A DNA stretch of 42,605 bases from Candidatus Omnitrophota bacterium (GCA_014728075.1 WJMG01000038.1:1-42605); one strand, 5' to 3'; shown: positions 12,001-18,388, numbered from the stretch's first letter. The notes: generated from the letters alone by a model not told the origin. Translations and numbers: made by a program.

Positions 12001-13994
12001 CGGGCACTCTCTCTCTTTGTCCTGTCAAGTACCCGGTCCTGGTCCTCGTTTATCAGATCGCTGTTTATGGCCGAGGCTATATCCCTCCCGGCAGATGGCA
12101 TGTAGTTGTCTATGATCTCCATTATCTCGCCGTATGAAAGTGTCTTGAAGATATCAGTGTCGGACTTTTCGGTATTCTCGTACGATACGCCCGGCCTTGT
12201 GAATCTCGCCATTTTCAGTAGCCTCGCTATGCCGACCCTGGTAACCGTGTAGCCGTAATCGGCTTCTTCTACATAGGATTTCTCCCCGGCTTCTTCTATC
12301 GTCATATTGAAATAATTCTCACAGAAGCGTTTTGCCATATAGTCGTCACTTATGGGAATATTCTCTATGGTCTGCAGGTATTTGATAAAAAGCCTGATAG
12401 CGCGGTTCTCCACGAGGCTGGTATCGACGGAATACCCCCACTCCCTTCCCCCGTAAGAGGATATTTTACTGAAAAGCCTTTCGCCGAGATGGGGATCGTC
12501 GGCGGCCAGCTTCATGAATATCTTGTCCACTTCCTTGATGAAAACCGGTCTTTCGACGCTCAAAAGATGTGTTTTACCGTCGTGGGCATCGATGTAGACC
12601 CTCGCCATCTCATCCACGAAGTTGGGCAAAGCTTCGGCTTCGATGAGAAGATGATAGAACAGGTCAAAGAATTTCTGGTTTTGCGACTGGTCTGCCACCG
12701 CGAGAGTCTCAACGAGCTGCTCTATGGCGGGGCGCCATATCTCGGGGTCCCTGTCCCCCAGAAGACTTACCGCTATCCTCTGGCAAAGAAGGCGCCGGCT
12801 GCTCGATCCAATGGGATTTATGTTCGGATATATCATTTGCTCGAGAAGCGCTTTTCGTTGATCAAGAAGATCCGGGATATGGGCGGTATCACGGTAGACT
12901 TTTTCTAATTTTTCAAAAAGGGCCTCTTCTTCCTCGAAAACATCCGGCGTTTCGCACATAAGCTTATAACCGTTCATATGCACATGGTCAAAACGGTATC
13001 TAGCCAGCAAATGGTCGGATTTCCTTAAAAGTATCTGTCCGTCGGCGAACATATGCCAGGCGAAATTGACCGCCAGCACCATGAGGAACGCCGTAAAGTA
13101 GTTCTGGGAATGTCCCGCAAGGGATATTGCCAGGGCTGAAAAAGAAAAGATTAAAGTCCCCGTAAAACTTGCCAGCGGGCCTCCAAGCATCCGGGAAAAC
13201 CGCCCGTATTTGCCTCCGGACTTGTGCCCGGTCTCGTGAGCGAACCATCCGAGGACGACACCGGTGGACGAAAACACCGCGGCGACGGGAAAAGACGCGT
13301 TCCCGAGGAATGGCAGCATATGGATAACCCCGGCTACGAAACCGGAAAGAAGGCCGCCCGAAATGTATAATTTGCTCAGTTCCGGGTCTTGAGCATTTTC
13401 ATTCCTTATTTTCCGGTATTCGGCCCTGAGTTCGCGGATACTCTTAAGGTATTTTTCCCTGGAAGCGGGGTCCATCCGCTTTGAAAGATTGCTTAATGAG
13501 GGTTCTTCTGTCGCCTTCTTAAGCACCTGAAAAGCTATGTCTTCGTCAACAGGTACGGTCTCGAGCGGAACGAATCCGTTGTACGGTATAACTCCGGAGC
13601 CTGTTCCTTTCTGAAATTTAAAAAACCGCAGGATGATATTACCCGGGAGGGGGACTATCACTTCCTGGTGCTCAAAATTACGGATGGGATCGACCTTTAT
13701 ACCCGTGTTACTGGCAAAACGGTCACAGATATTCTGTAATTTATCGCGTACTCCTGATACCGGTAAGCCTTTCAGATCTTTAGCGACCAGGCCTTTTATA
13801 TACCGCCCCAGCGCTCCCGCGCGCTGTTCATCGGCGTCTTTCCAGGTATTGACGCTTCCCGTAGCGAGAGTATCAACCGATACCTTTCCGGCATCCGGAT
13901 ACGCTCTGGCAATATCGGAAGAGATAAAAGTAATTAATAAGATTATGGAAATAACCCTTAGGAACAAAGAGTCATATAAAGAGGACCTTTTCAT
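1..13994 (-). CDS. Giant multidomain signalling protein (M50-like protease, two sensor-kinase modules, HD, kinase-like and ParB-like domains), 3' truncated
   Basis: I read this frame codon by codon from the ATG at 13994 to the left edge and found no stop in 4,664 codons; an in-frame TGA a few codons upstream fixes the start. Order: hydrophobic N-terminus (residues 10-30); membrane region 205-330 with HETGH (253-257), GGPLASF and N310...D318-G319, as in M50 site-2 proteases; helical region with LFYHLLI (445); winged-helix-like 600-630; GHKL ATPase 870-985 (N879, D909); HD domain 1182-1276 (H1214-D1215); winged helix near 1400; HTH near 1820; membrane segment 1985-2025; second LFYHLLI (2244), H-box QHEIANVL (H2442), ATPase 2630-2740 (N2639, D2669); winged helix near 2810; alpha-helical stretch with a 163-residue repeat (3500-3825); kinase-like fold (4034-4055); ParB-like fold (4550-4605); membrane segment from 4620. 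It is probably a membrane-bound multi-input sensor. Overall function and C-terminus are unknown. Confidence 0.9.
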   Translation of the reverse strand, partial: MKRSSLYDSLFLRVISIILLITFISSDIARAYPDAGKVSVDTLATGSVNTWKDADEQRAGALGRYIKGLVAKDLKGLPVSGVRDKLQNICDRFASNTGIKVDPIRNFEHQEVIVPLPGNIILRFFKFQKGTGSGVIPYNGFVPLETVPVDEDIAFQVLKKATEEPSLSNLSKRMDPASREKYLKSIRELRAEYRKIRNENAQDPELSKLYISGGLLSGFVAGVIHMLPFLGNASFPVAAVFSSTGVVLGWFAHETGHKSGGKYGRFSRMLGGPLASFTGTLIFSFSALAISLAGHSQNYFTAFLMVLAVNFAWHMFADGQILLRKSDHLLARYRFDHVHMNGYKLMCETPDVFEEEEALFEKLEKVYRDTAHIPDLLDQRKALLEQMIYPNINPIGSSSRRLLCQRIAVSLLGDRDPEIWRPAIEQLVETLAVADQSQNQKFFDLFYHLLIEAEALPNFVDEMARVYIDAHDGKTHLLSVERPVFIKEVDKIFMKLAADDPHLGERLFSKISSYGGREWGYSVDTSLVENRAIRLFIKYLQTIENIPISDDYMAKRFCENYFNMTIEEAGEKSYVEEADYGYTVTRVGIARLLKMARFTRPGVSYENTEKSDTDIFKTLSYGEIMEIIDNYMPSAGRDIASAINSDLINEDQDRVLDRTKRESARIKRSPGDEWFRQIGLNTDMLLYKIENMMAAFYSLVNVSSAETGLSGGKDHSEIVQYKERIGAIIAKLGELRTELPEMYAGKSRTGPAVPFARKDETVLTIVELVDELHREIGKVRRLDLMSEFKDLGEEYLGTIESAIENLSLAYIRTASFVRSGGGLNTRGHVETIDVNFSIRLAKAGLGRKGSGVILLLGEVLPVEGDELLLYEVWDNLISNGLHAMEWDGPLTINTTLSQDGGEVVVRVVDEGEGIGPERLSSIFEPHYTTKKNEGRIGLSICREIIENMDGSISVDSEPGKGTTVEVRLPVAEGDAVERGELAKELIKDLRKGADLAGALDTLIEHKEKFRDSPVLVDDFRKLREKEEDITFSYSAALDEIEAMAALGMIKEVSRDNIRTFWLEEGGAVFSPENLAILKALIGNVPGCPGRDYLVKIKELSDMFRKKYGKELIESVVSDEPLTETDLAEARGYLLYLLGAPDEGKQGREHMNFLLRYAEKTGDVHRTPDLKGDPGKLAYLRAHSTGTAALVEKLFIKFGFGARSSAMAGVIAAAHDTGKAVNEDKLELHYSTKTRKEMTAGERRTLNEHTADTLKVLSERGVKLPPEAVIVILANHDPEARNLVRQVNRELWTGLALFSVADRFRALVEDRPYERDIYLKDADSVNGWLARLHSAGVIDDEIARMVSPILIREITPAKGHISEAFTRVMLDFAREPFTRADFRRKRVREDGKPFSDRTIASELEGLVSVGVLDVTTKGRKKEYILREEVARAPPGVREKVQFLLRALPARPDREKLLSYRSLVKRILQSYPAEMTAEAAESYFRTGDREAFIRSFLEIWPTGKIPLSVKKKVDELLESTVHKRHLERSIRNMSVRTFAGGRVYAGKLLAVFSGGTGVISDTPEVSGRRRERIEIAGKKAKGLDKLAEFLGKDYVFKHWTNKVSERRISAAIWRAFRALPEGTGWMAARYFGYKDAEEKFLTSGKLSGEEVAEEMRRCRDTFFSSLPTEVRDGLNEKYKRLIEYRKGLLEGPEDEILVFPLFLETLWEARAIFQKMKIKEDPVTPYENIEYKPVKVSETNIRRKSVFEKYLEKARQFILSGKLDNALRWVYRAVRKKRLIPEAEDLRDRINELDGIRKEEAHARYLRIAELYFREEKSVREIARLKGISAADVRDALRRLPGSFTGILPRSARERLLEDNVLGLYAVKAKGKVTVFTEDRLDRFIDELQGRKRRLAETLEKIGKDDVESRSIIDILMSRIFAEDICEVKVLSGGGLSFPEYFTRGLSVGDKVVLFADPSTKEITIYPAGGITGEEETGDGNGNAPPGTGSLLSLSPAVFAFTGAGGFYAVLAFLLAAGAAINLAVVFRAFLARARMLKYLAATGESAEKDREMKKKYGVEDVGGRDSISVAKGIRIFASSSGGNTWTGFNGATLPYILYPAVFMIKSLDRFRRKAGGRISHEDLLKPDREHSGDPLMKAVENAYKSKRRYLEGTTVESSIKKIAGLYRRTASDSSMRVKRKQMLRDFVFFYISKTGMNDNIRLAAENEIVALLDDPEGRVWEPVFELVLQETAKAGIDNDEKRFSLFYHLLIRSEKLKDMIEKTIRIYEGLLSGRIVPLEGNSGQLARELENILARMGSEDVLFSETLSRGLADFGDYIFVPVVDADEAKREAVDRFSSALRASPRLTIGGHDEAVVFSNNYFGISVSQATAFGLMGISADGSVHLTEKGAEQLVSEAESGALSYPEILELTALNMPELRKELKEDAEARRFKQLVFSVNGIQHEIANVLASFVGVCSLLEETDTGVSKEFSRLSGGMESIASRLRTRIEALREIIHGNADEEIISLQLKDLYGGRAVTAKMLYRSVLEDLFDLKNCLKELSAIDINKEYTKLGDDFEEIAAGAIISIALTYCLIESFLRSGGGMDLVGKPFPVDIEKIILLAGLKYSKRSVDVELFLEGVPAVKADELLMLKVILNLLKNASQAQKWSGKIKINSFLDKDKNEVVVTVTDEGEGIRPELADRIFDPYFTTKEKGEGTGIGLPISREAVEKAGGTLTFETEYGKGTKFIIRLPALRNVEPVDGIISQMIERYYRGSDHPDSFNIRPRGDLLNGFETIRRENRLRKSGFTRKEFMEFRKKNAAETFKYTTVASELEGLVKLGILEADRSEKPYSYRLTRRCSRAPPSAISKLLVKLGKLPAFPADEELEIIRGEIDRDIFSDGAVELSEIEKNKNIILYFIEWLPALNLEIIRLSSEKAGLAASLEKERVSERLSRRLSAVRAELKQKNSDLANISGLKGPPSYPLRITSGRNMRLEASRKLKKAVELIADGNEPAASVCIMSALRILGDEFTAINNHGKKSFKKRVWLDSDGMRNVLQGKYRLRQIPGGEKVKVKHRDYHSSDTTWQALRSQDRGLDAILEETSGIAGYVQRIHDINAFMEEKREGLSRDRKSERYQPEISDQEKEEILSLASDLEAKCNERLRVPEKRVALGSAHLVRELAEIGEYRAAAEILETIGTLLEARKSSLEQQIEAIYNGRLRELREAVHSRNSDLLWKTRKIWRFLDNGDTGSADRWIFGILRDGEANIAGEPEFAGMLGLLKKVQKDHIASGNAEGAKKAIEVFGNRVKTAELLNGFMQDLRDEWVHSKLQGLPADYKSIFISKYNQYLDFARKNNIGRGSPRLLWTLFYQAAFVSMNAKDPERPSKKVEDPLFTAFSAAAKILEADDTVYMAEVLKNTAKNKYSRTINALESLAARGYPAVSGTGPQEMEELLSALSQDLGLDDGRSRELMAVAYVGENWKAAAETFRSDVLWKYLLKRHLIDTQKDLEELRDMPSPVMEHLYHQSLSGMARYREFFERSSDPARWTEIADKNDEGFIGEISVLPGNGLAEMFLEYFPDIAKEKKDLRNLKTFHPENRDDLKTPSFGDVYGNLMAGLRSHDPGTVRSNWEALWILREWIYRHWDGLPKERSYEVFKRALERSGKDAESGPSWKRMWQDYLNDPKRINKPGKQCDTFGELFAVSLDPGSWMEYAEEDWEPEFIGKISMLGRDELAGRFLSYYGPEHGEMKDLRRVRALAEGKVTLQDIYLNLLNITQQKPSSRANGKHHRQAMEQIWILREWIYRHWDDNYAESSAREFLPPEDGKSGSIRALHKRLERTDIGAERKSVMYLNSRDFPALTGDEAISVIAAATGWNLPRVPNERSIYAHLIAPEEDGGRCWDRFYVKGVHFDENSPVAPHAGPSNEFKGYDPYRMLVDGSGKLYSPEPEPSPDGAMEFSKAEKEFDLHYLMYHDAYLRENGIYVAAPVGYGFFPDAVMDPEHEERWGKLGFLVLGLDEEMPSSRMNRLFEPVEQSAAKVERLAYALRRLHEAGYIHPYLHSGNVSVKGKKTYIHDLDHAEHIELCPSNRRRIIASQIRDIFYVYSKIMQEIQRSFGIRRNGESALARDIMLIALFGAYFHDLSEEEVYDLKESCSEAFGILARKFYSDKPNEEVSYRELTGMTEALTGKLQKNLYIRARRSFPGRGEKPISSDIEHAPDHRFLNALIKVSIEEGLAEVSRRPSLVSGGEDAEVYIFSPREVSPPEDADEEKSGEDAESEKSPGTKAENKDVFGSFKDLYDHLDQEKREKVREYFEEMCDRDHISPVRKRIMYYDGIEKLSNVAGHAGVAESRIFVVEAPDLDTLIKHEMLEMFLHQRWTARQAGFESWDEIDRDKRAELVSKTRYRERILVSAKIGGSKGIREEYLKFALKAHKAANMRYPVPGPAVLPDHAKKKYTGEFRQIFLPPLMGGARERSGSPRTGESERVPGMHAGGNIGPSLQLFEERAVRADREFRAGRIFSPDASRAQYVSVDFLLEQSNVDFPDNMGYILSEGAGRVLELAEKIYRGEMPRSGILDHPVRIEVRPGGKIWITEGLHRLKALYVLGVRETAAHVIYRKNAPGEGLPFRDISPGPENIIRASFLPAVAFFAGSLYPLTAAALTAGGIGLSYALARYFYLKGYLETFL
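2520..3500 (-). repeat. Two-copy 163-residue repeat inside the giant gene
   Basis: Two consecutive protein units share a fixed period of 163 residues. W3525 (WTEIADKN) matches W3688 (WMEYAEED), and the WILREWIYRHWD block starts at residues 3612 and 3775 (first as LWILREW, second as IWILREW). At DNA level, 2638-2674 and 3127-3163 are an identical 37-bp direct repeat covering this Trp-rich block. The units are predicted helical; I do not recognise the family. The identical DNA suggests a recent duplication or gene conversion. Confidence 0.85.
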
Positions 13995-14052
13995 TACCGC
14001 CTTTCATTTTTCATCCAATCAGGATATTTATTAACTTAACTATAGTAGTTAC

Positions 14053-14081
14053 AAAATAACATTAATACAAATAAAAGTCAA
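14053..14081 (-). promoter_or_regulatory. Promoter of the giant gene
   Basis: On the minus strand, TTGACT (14076-14081) and TATTTT (14053-14058) are separated by 17 bp, a good vegetative-sigma arrangement. Transcription would start about 50 bp before the ATG at 13994, and the AT-rich region lies between that start codon and the smc terminator. Confidence 0.6.
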
Positions 14082-14170
14082 TTTAACAATGTATCTTTTT
14101 TATTTTTAACAAAACACGGATCTTTTCCCGGGAGGCGCCGGTGAAGGTCAAGGACATTTTTAATAAAAAA

Positions 14171-14192
14171 GGCCCACCCGGAAGGGTGGGCC
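14171..14192. terminator. Bidirectional intrinsic terminator after smc
   Basis: Perfect 9-bp stem GGCCCACCC / GGGTGGGCC with a 4-nt loop. A run of T follows on the plus strand and a run of A precedes it, so it also terminates minus-strand transcripts. It sits 32 bp past the smc stop and separates smc from the giant gene. Confidence 0.9.
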
Positions 14193-14224
14193 TTTTTTAT
14201 TTATATGCGGGATATTTTTCAGGA

Positions 14225-17200
14225 TCAAGCAGCCACGGGTTCTTTCTCTTTCTGAATGTCCCCGATCCCGTCTTCGGCGAACTTAACGGAAACGACGCGT
14301 GAAACGCCTTTTTCCTGCATAGTAACGCCGTAAAGGACATCTGCAAGCTGTATGGTCATCCTGTTATGGGTGACTATGACGAACTGTGAAAGTTTAAGGA
14401 ATTCCTTCAGCACATTACAGAAACGGACGATGTTGGATTCGTCCAGAGGCGCGTCGATCTCGTCCAGCATGCAGAAGGGGCTGGGATTGACCTTGAAGAT
14501 GGCGAATATGAGGGCTATGGCCGTCATAGCCTTCTCCCCGCCCGAAAGCTGCATTATATTATGGAGTTTTTTCCCGGGCGGCCTCACTATTATATCTATG
14601 CCGGACTCAAGTATATTGGATTCGTCCTGAAGGACCAGTTCAGCCTTTCCTCCGTTGAACAGCATACGGAAGTATACATTGAACTCCCTTCGTATGTTCT
14701 CGAATGTTTCGATGAACATTTTTCTTGTGGTCCTGTTTATTTTCGTTATGGCTTTCAACAGCTCTTCCCGGGCAGTAACAAGATCATCGTGCTGTTTTGA
14801 AAGGAATTCGTACCTTTCCTGCAGTTCTTTATGCTCTTCGACCGCGCCCAGGCTTACATCGCCCATCTTCTCGAGCTGTTCTTTTAGCTCCTTTACTTTT
14901 GCCTCGGCCGCCGCGAGGTCCATATCCTCTTCCGGCTCTATGCCGACGGCGGTAATATCGATCTTGTAATTTTCCTTTATTCTCTCGACGAGGGCGGACC
15001 TCTTGTACTCTACTTCTGTTTTCCGGACATCCATGTCCCTGACCTTGTTTCGGACATCCTCAAGTTCGCGTTCGTTCTGCTTGAGTACCTCTTCACGGAG
15101 ATGTATATCACCCGAAAGACGGTCTTTCGCCCTTTGTCTCTCCTCTATAGCCGCTTTCTTGACCTCCCTTTCGGCCTCCAGCTCCCTGTTATTGACAGTT
15201 ATATCTTCGATCTCTTTCTTAAGCGACCGTATCCTGTCACCGCTCCCGCTGACCCGGGACCTTTTTTCCTCGACTTCCCCAGCCATCCTGTCGAGAACCT
15301 CCTGCTCTCTTTTCAGATTGTCGGAAAGGTTCTCTTCTTCTTTCTTAAGGGCCGAAAGCTCCGCTTTGAGGTCGGATACACGGTACATGGCCTCTTCCCT
15401 CCTGCGGCTGCTCTCCTGCATCACCTTCTGTGATTCCTCTATGAGGCACTGAAGCTTTACGGCCTCTTCCTCTATGGAAGATACCCTTGACTCCATAGAG
15501 GTCTTTTCCTGTTCCAGCGAGTCGACCGACTGCCTTTCCTCGCTGATATCGGCTTCCACGAGGCGCATTTCCTCTTCCAGATTGCTTAATTTTTCGCCCG
15601 TGGAATTCTTCTTTGAGGATATCCCCGCGAACTCTATATGCTTGTCCCGGAGATCCGCCTCGAGTTTCTCCTTCTGGCTGGCTGATTCCCTGAGCCAGAG
15701 CTCCATCTCCTTAAGCGAAGAAGTGAGGTTCCCCAGCTCTTTTTCCAGCGATTCCTCTTCCTGTCTGAGTTTTTGGGCCTTCTCTTTCCTGGCGAAGAGC
15801 GAAACGACCTCTTCTCCGGAGAAGTTCCTGCTCCTCCTGAACCCCCGCCTGACCACCTCACCGTCCGGGCAGATGGCCCGCCCCGTGAAGGAATGGTTAT
15901 TCGAAATAAAACTTTCGGCTCCTTCGGAGGAGGAAACGAAAGTCCCTTCTATCAGCTTCCTGAGAGCGCACGCGTACCTCGGATCGGAATTGAGGACGGT
16001 CTCGATGTCCCTGAACGAAGACCCATCCGGGACCTTCCAGTCGCCTATGCTCTCCAATTCGTCCAGGATCATGAAGGTCACGCTTCCCATGGAATTCTCC
16101 TCGAGATAGCCCATCACCAAAGAAGCCGAACTGCGGTCTTCCACTACGATCGACTGCGCTATGTCCCCCATAACGGTCTCCAAAGCTTCGCCGTACCCGT
16201 CCTTGACGGTTATAAGTTCGGAAAGAAGCCCCTTTACCCCCTTGAACCTTTCATCTCCCTGCTCCGCGAGGTCGAGCACCCGCTTGACACCTTCGTTTAT
16301 CCCCTCTCTTTCGCTTACCAGTTTTTCAAGGAACTGTCTCCTGGGCCTGACTTCGTTGAGGCGGCTTTCTTTCGCCCTCTTTTCCTCTCTCAAGGCGGAG
16401 AATTCCTGCTGCTTTTGTCCGAATTCCCCGGCAAAAGCGCGTGTCTCGTTCTTCTTGTCCTCAAGTTCGTTCTCGATCTCCGAAGCCCTGGCGGATATCG
16501 CCCCGTATTCCTCTTCAACACGCTGCTTCTCGGAGAGAAGGGACCTCTTTTCCTTTTCGAGCCTTTTCTGCCTGGCCTGTGAATTATGGATATCCGCCTC
16601 TATTTTTATCATCGCGTTACGGGCGCGGGTCTGTTCGGACGCGAGGTCGACAGTCCTGTTCCTGTTCACCTGGACCTCGTGCCTGTGAAGGTCCGTCTCT
16701 TCCGCTATACGCCTTATGTCCTCTTCGGCTCCGGCAAGGTCTTTTTCTTTTCTGCCGCACCTTGAACTGACTTCGGAAAACCGCACCTTAAGGGCGTCCA
16801 GTCGTTTGGACATCTCTTCTTTTCTTTCTGTAGCTTCCTCGATTTCCCAGTCAAGTCTCTGAACGGTCTTTTCCAGCTCCTGTATCCTCTCGCCGTTAAC
16901 AGCCGCCACATGGCGGTTCTTGTCTATCTCGGATTCCATGGAACTCAGCTCCGCCTGTGAAACCTGGAGATCTTCTATCACCGCGCTGAATTCTTCCCGG
17001 TTCGCCGACAGAAGTGCCGAGCACTCCTCTACTTTTTCCTGCAATGCCAGCGCTTTTTCCCTCAACCGATGGTCCTCTTCACCCATGGTATCATCATCGG
17101 TCCCGAGGCCCATGTACCTGGCGTAAGAAAGCTTTACATCTATGTCCTTGAGTTCCTCGAAACGGGCCTTGTACCTTTCGGCCTTTCTGGCCTGTCTCTC

Positions 17201-17815
17201 TATGGAGTTGATCTGCCTGGATATCTCCCTTATTATGTCGTTTATCCTCGTAAGATTGTCCTGGGTCCTCTCCAGCTTGAGCACCGCTTCCCTTTTCTGT
17301 GCCCGGTATTTTGTTATGCCGCTCGCCTCCTCGAAAATGTGACGCCTTTCTTCAGGCTTGGAACTGAGTATCATATCCATCCGGCCCTGTTCTACCACCG
17401 AATATGAGCTGGTCCCGATACCGGTGCCGTAAAGTATGTCCTTTACATCTTTAAGCCTTACCTGGGTCTTGTTGAGAAGGTATTCACTTTCACCGGACCG
17501 GTGAAGCCGCCTGCTTATGGTCACTTCATCGTAATCTACAGGCAAAGACCTGTCCTCGTTGGAAAGGGTTATTGAAACTTCCGCCATGTTGACGGGGGCC
17601 TGCTTATCTGTCCCGTTAAATATAACATCCTGCATCGCCGAAGAACGCATGCTCTTGGGGGACTGTTCACCCAGGACCCACTTTATGGCGTCCACCACAT
17701 TACTTTTACCGCAGCCGTTAGGCCCCACTACCGCGGTCACACCGGGTTCAAATTTTATCTTGGTCTTGTTCAGGAACGACTTGAAACCCACGAGTTCCAG
17801 GCTCTTTAAATGCAT
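14225..17815 (-). CDS. smc: Chromosome segregation protein SMC
   Basis: Structural-maintenance-of-chromosomes ATPase, 1,196 residues, the normal bacterial length. The N-terminus carries the Walker A loop GPNGCGKSN (31-39). Long Glu/Lys/Arg-rich coiled coils flank a hinge at roughly 520-640, recognisable by its Gly-rich GVKGLLSELI start. The C-terminal head has the ABC signature LSGGEKAMTAIAL and Walker B with D-loop (CMLDEIDAPLDESN). SMC dimers, with ScpA and ScpB kleisin partners not encoded here, compact and segregate the chromosome. The ATG at 17815 follows an AAGGGGGAAG ribosome site and lies 19 bp after the small regulator gene, so the two are probably cotranscribed. It ends before a strong bidirectional terminator. 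Confidence 0.97.
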   Translation of the reverse strand: MHLKSLELVGFKSFLNKTKIKFEPGVTAVVGPNGCGKSNVVDAIKWVLGEQSPKSMRSSAMQDVIFNGTDKQAPVNMAEVSITLSNEDRSLPVDYDEVTISRRLHRSGESEYLLNKTQVRLKDVKDILYGTGIGTSSYSVVEQGRMDMILSSKPEERRHIFEEASGITKYRAQKREAVLKLERTQDNLTRINDIIREISRQINSIERQARKAERYKARFEELKDIDVKLSYARYMGLGTDDDTMGEEDHRLREKALALQEKVEECSALLSANREEFSAVIEDLQVSQAELSSMESEIDKNRHVAAVNGERIQELEKTVQRLDWEIEEATERKEEMSKRLDALKVRFSEVSSRCGRKEKDLAGAEEDIRRIAEETDLHRHEVQVNRNRTVDLASEQTRARNAMIKIEADIHNSQARQKRLEKEKRSLLSEKQRVEEEYGAISARASEIENELEDKKNETRAFAGEFGQKQQEFSALREEKRAKESRLNEVRPRRQFLEKLVSEREGINEGVKRVLDLAEQGDERFKGVKGLLSELITVKDGYGEALETVMGDIAQSIVVEDRSSASLVMGYLEENSMGSVTFMILDELESIGDWKVPDGSSFRDIETVLNSDPRYACALRKLIEGTFVSSSEGAESFISNNHSFTGRAICPDGEVVRRGFRRSRNFSGEEVVSLFARKEKAQKLRQEEESLEKELGNLTSSLKEMELWLRESASQKEKLEADLRDKHIEFAGISSKKNSTGEKLSNLEEEMRLVEADISEERQSVDSLEQEKTSMESRVSSIEEEAVKLQCLIEESQKVMQESSRRREEAMYRVSDLKAELSALKKEEENLSDNLKREQEVLDRMAGEVEEKRSRVSGSGDRIRSLKKEIEDITVNNRELEAEREVKKAAIEERQRAKDRLSGDIHLREEVLKQNERELEDVRNKVRDMDVRKTEVEYKRSALVERIKENYKIDITAVGIEPEEDMDLAAAEAKVKELKEQLEKMGDVSLGAVEEHKELQERYEFLSKQHDDLVTAREELLKAITKINRTTRKMFIETFENIRREFNVYFRMLFNGGKAELVLQDESNILESGIDIIVRPPGKKLHNIMQLSGGEKAMTAIALIFAIFKVNPSPFCMLDEIDAPLDESNIVRFCNVLKEFLKLSQFVIVTHNRMTIQLADVLYGVTMQEKGVSRVVSVKFAEDGIGDIQKEKEPVAA

Positions 17816-17834
17816 TCTTCCCCCTTAAAAAAAT

Positions 17835-18044
17835 TTATATATCGTTTCTGCCGTTAATTACTATATCCTTTAGTGTTTCTATATCCTCTTCGGTATATTC
17901 CCTGTACCCGTTTATGGGGTTCCTCCTGGCTTCGGGAAATATGTTCTTCTTCTCGTAATTGATCACGGTCCCCCTGCACAGTCCCAGAATATCGGCTACC
18001 TGTTGCACGGTATACCTCTTCAGGTTTTTTGTGGATATATCCAT
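17835..18044 (-). CDS. Small MerR-type DNA-binding protein
   Basis: A 69-residue protein that is essentially one winged-helix DNA-binding domain of the MerR/excisionase type. The helix-turn-helix is YTVQQVADILGLCRGTVINY, followed by the wing NGYREYTEEDIETL typical of MerR. There is no effector-binding or dimerisation coiled coil after it, so it is shorter than classical MerR regulators (about 120-150 residues). Start ATG is preceded by AGGAG. It lies directly upstream of smc behind a strong promoter and could control its own operon; target and effector are unknown. Confidence 0.8.
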   Translation of the reverse strand: MDISTKNLKRYTVQQVADILGLCRGTVINYEKKNIFPEARRNPINGYREYTEEDIETLKDIVINGRNDI

Positions 18045-18060
18045 ATTACTCCTTATTTTC

Positions 18061-18165
18061 AGGTAAAAATAACCCGGCCGATCCCGCGGCTTTTATCCAT
18101 TTAACCCTTTAATCATTTAACCTGAAAGTTATACAGCTTTATACACCTTTAGAGTAGTTTGTTAG
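18061..18165. other. AT-rich leader of the merR-smc transcript
   Basis: This stretch lies between the promoter at 18166-18194 and the small regulator gene. It contains repeated TTTAACC words (near 18098 and 18115) resembling those at 24285 and 26340, but no coding frame or clear terminator. It may be a 5' leader of about 110 nt; I see no known riboswitch in it. Confidence 0.4.
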
Positions 18166-18194
18166 AGTATACAAGAGAAGGACTTTTAAGTCAA
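18166..18194 (-). promoter_or_regulatory. Promoter of the merR-like/smc operon
   Basis: On the minus strand TTGACT (18189-18194) and TATACT (18166-18171) are spaced by exactly 17 bp, close to the sigma-70 consensus. It points into the small MerR-type gene and smc. Confidence 0.7.
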
Positions 18195-18262
18195 GCAAAA
18201 TACCCCATATATGGTATAGAAATAAAAATGACCCCCAAGATATTGGCTTTTTGTTATTTAAC

Positions 18263-18330
18263 AAATGGATCGAAAGTACCGGGCCACAAGTTCAGCTGCG
18301 CACCCGGCACAGGGTTGAGGCGGTACCCGT
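18263..18330. repeat. GTACC-rich intergenic repeat, copy 1
   Basis: Intergenic DNA carrying AGTACCGGGCC and GCGGTACCCGTC words in inverted orientation. The same short words recur in the intergenic segments at 24.3-24.5, 26.25 and 28.9 kb. It looks like a degraded REP-type palindromic element lying between the merR promoter and the etfA terminator. Confidence 0.4.
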
Positions 18331-18338
18331 CAAAAAAA

Positions 18339-18360
18339 GGGCGGGTTAAAAAACCCGCCC
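18339..18360 (-). terminator. Intrinsic terminator of the fab-acd-etf operon
   Basis: Perfect 9-bp stem GGGCGGGTT / AACCCGCCC with a 4-nt loop. On the minus strand it is followed by seven T. It is 28 bp beyond the etfA stop. Confidence 0.9.
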
Positions 18361-18388
18361 TTCTCTATACGGTAAACGCTGTACGCTA

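Noticed and set aside
222-12908. Many plus-strand open frames up to 280 codons across the first 14 kb
   Set aside because: All lie antisense to the continuous 4,664-codon minus frame, show low-complexity Ser/Arg/Pro/Phe-rich translations and no family signatures.
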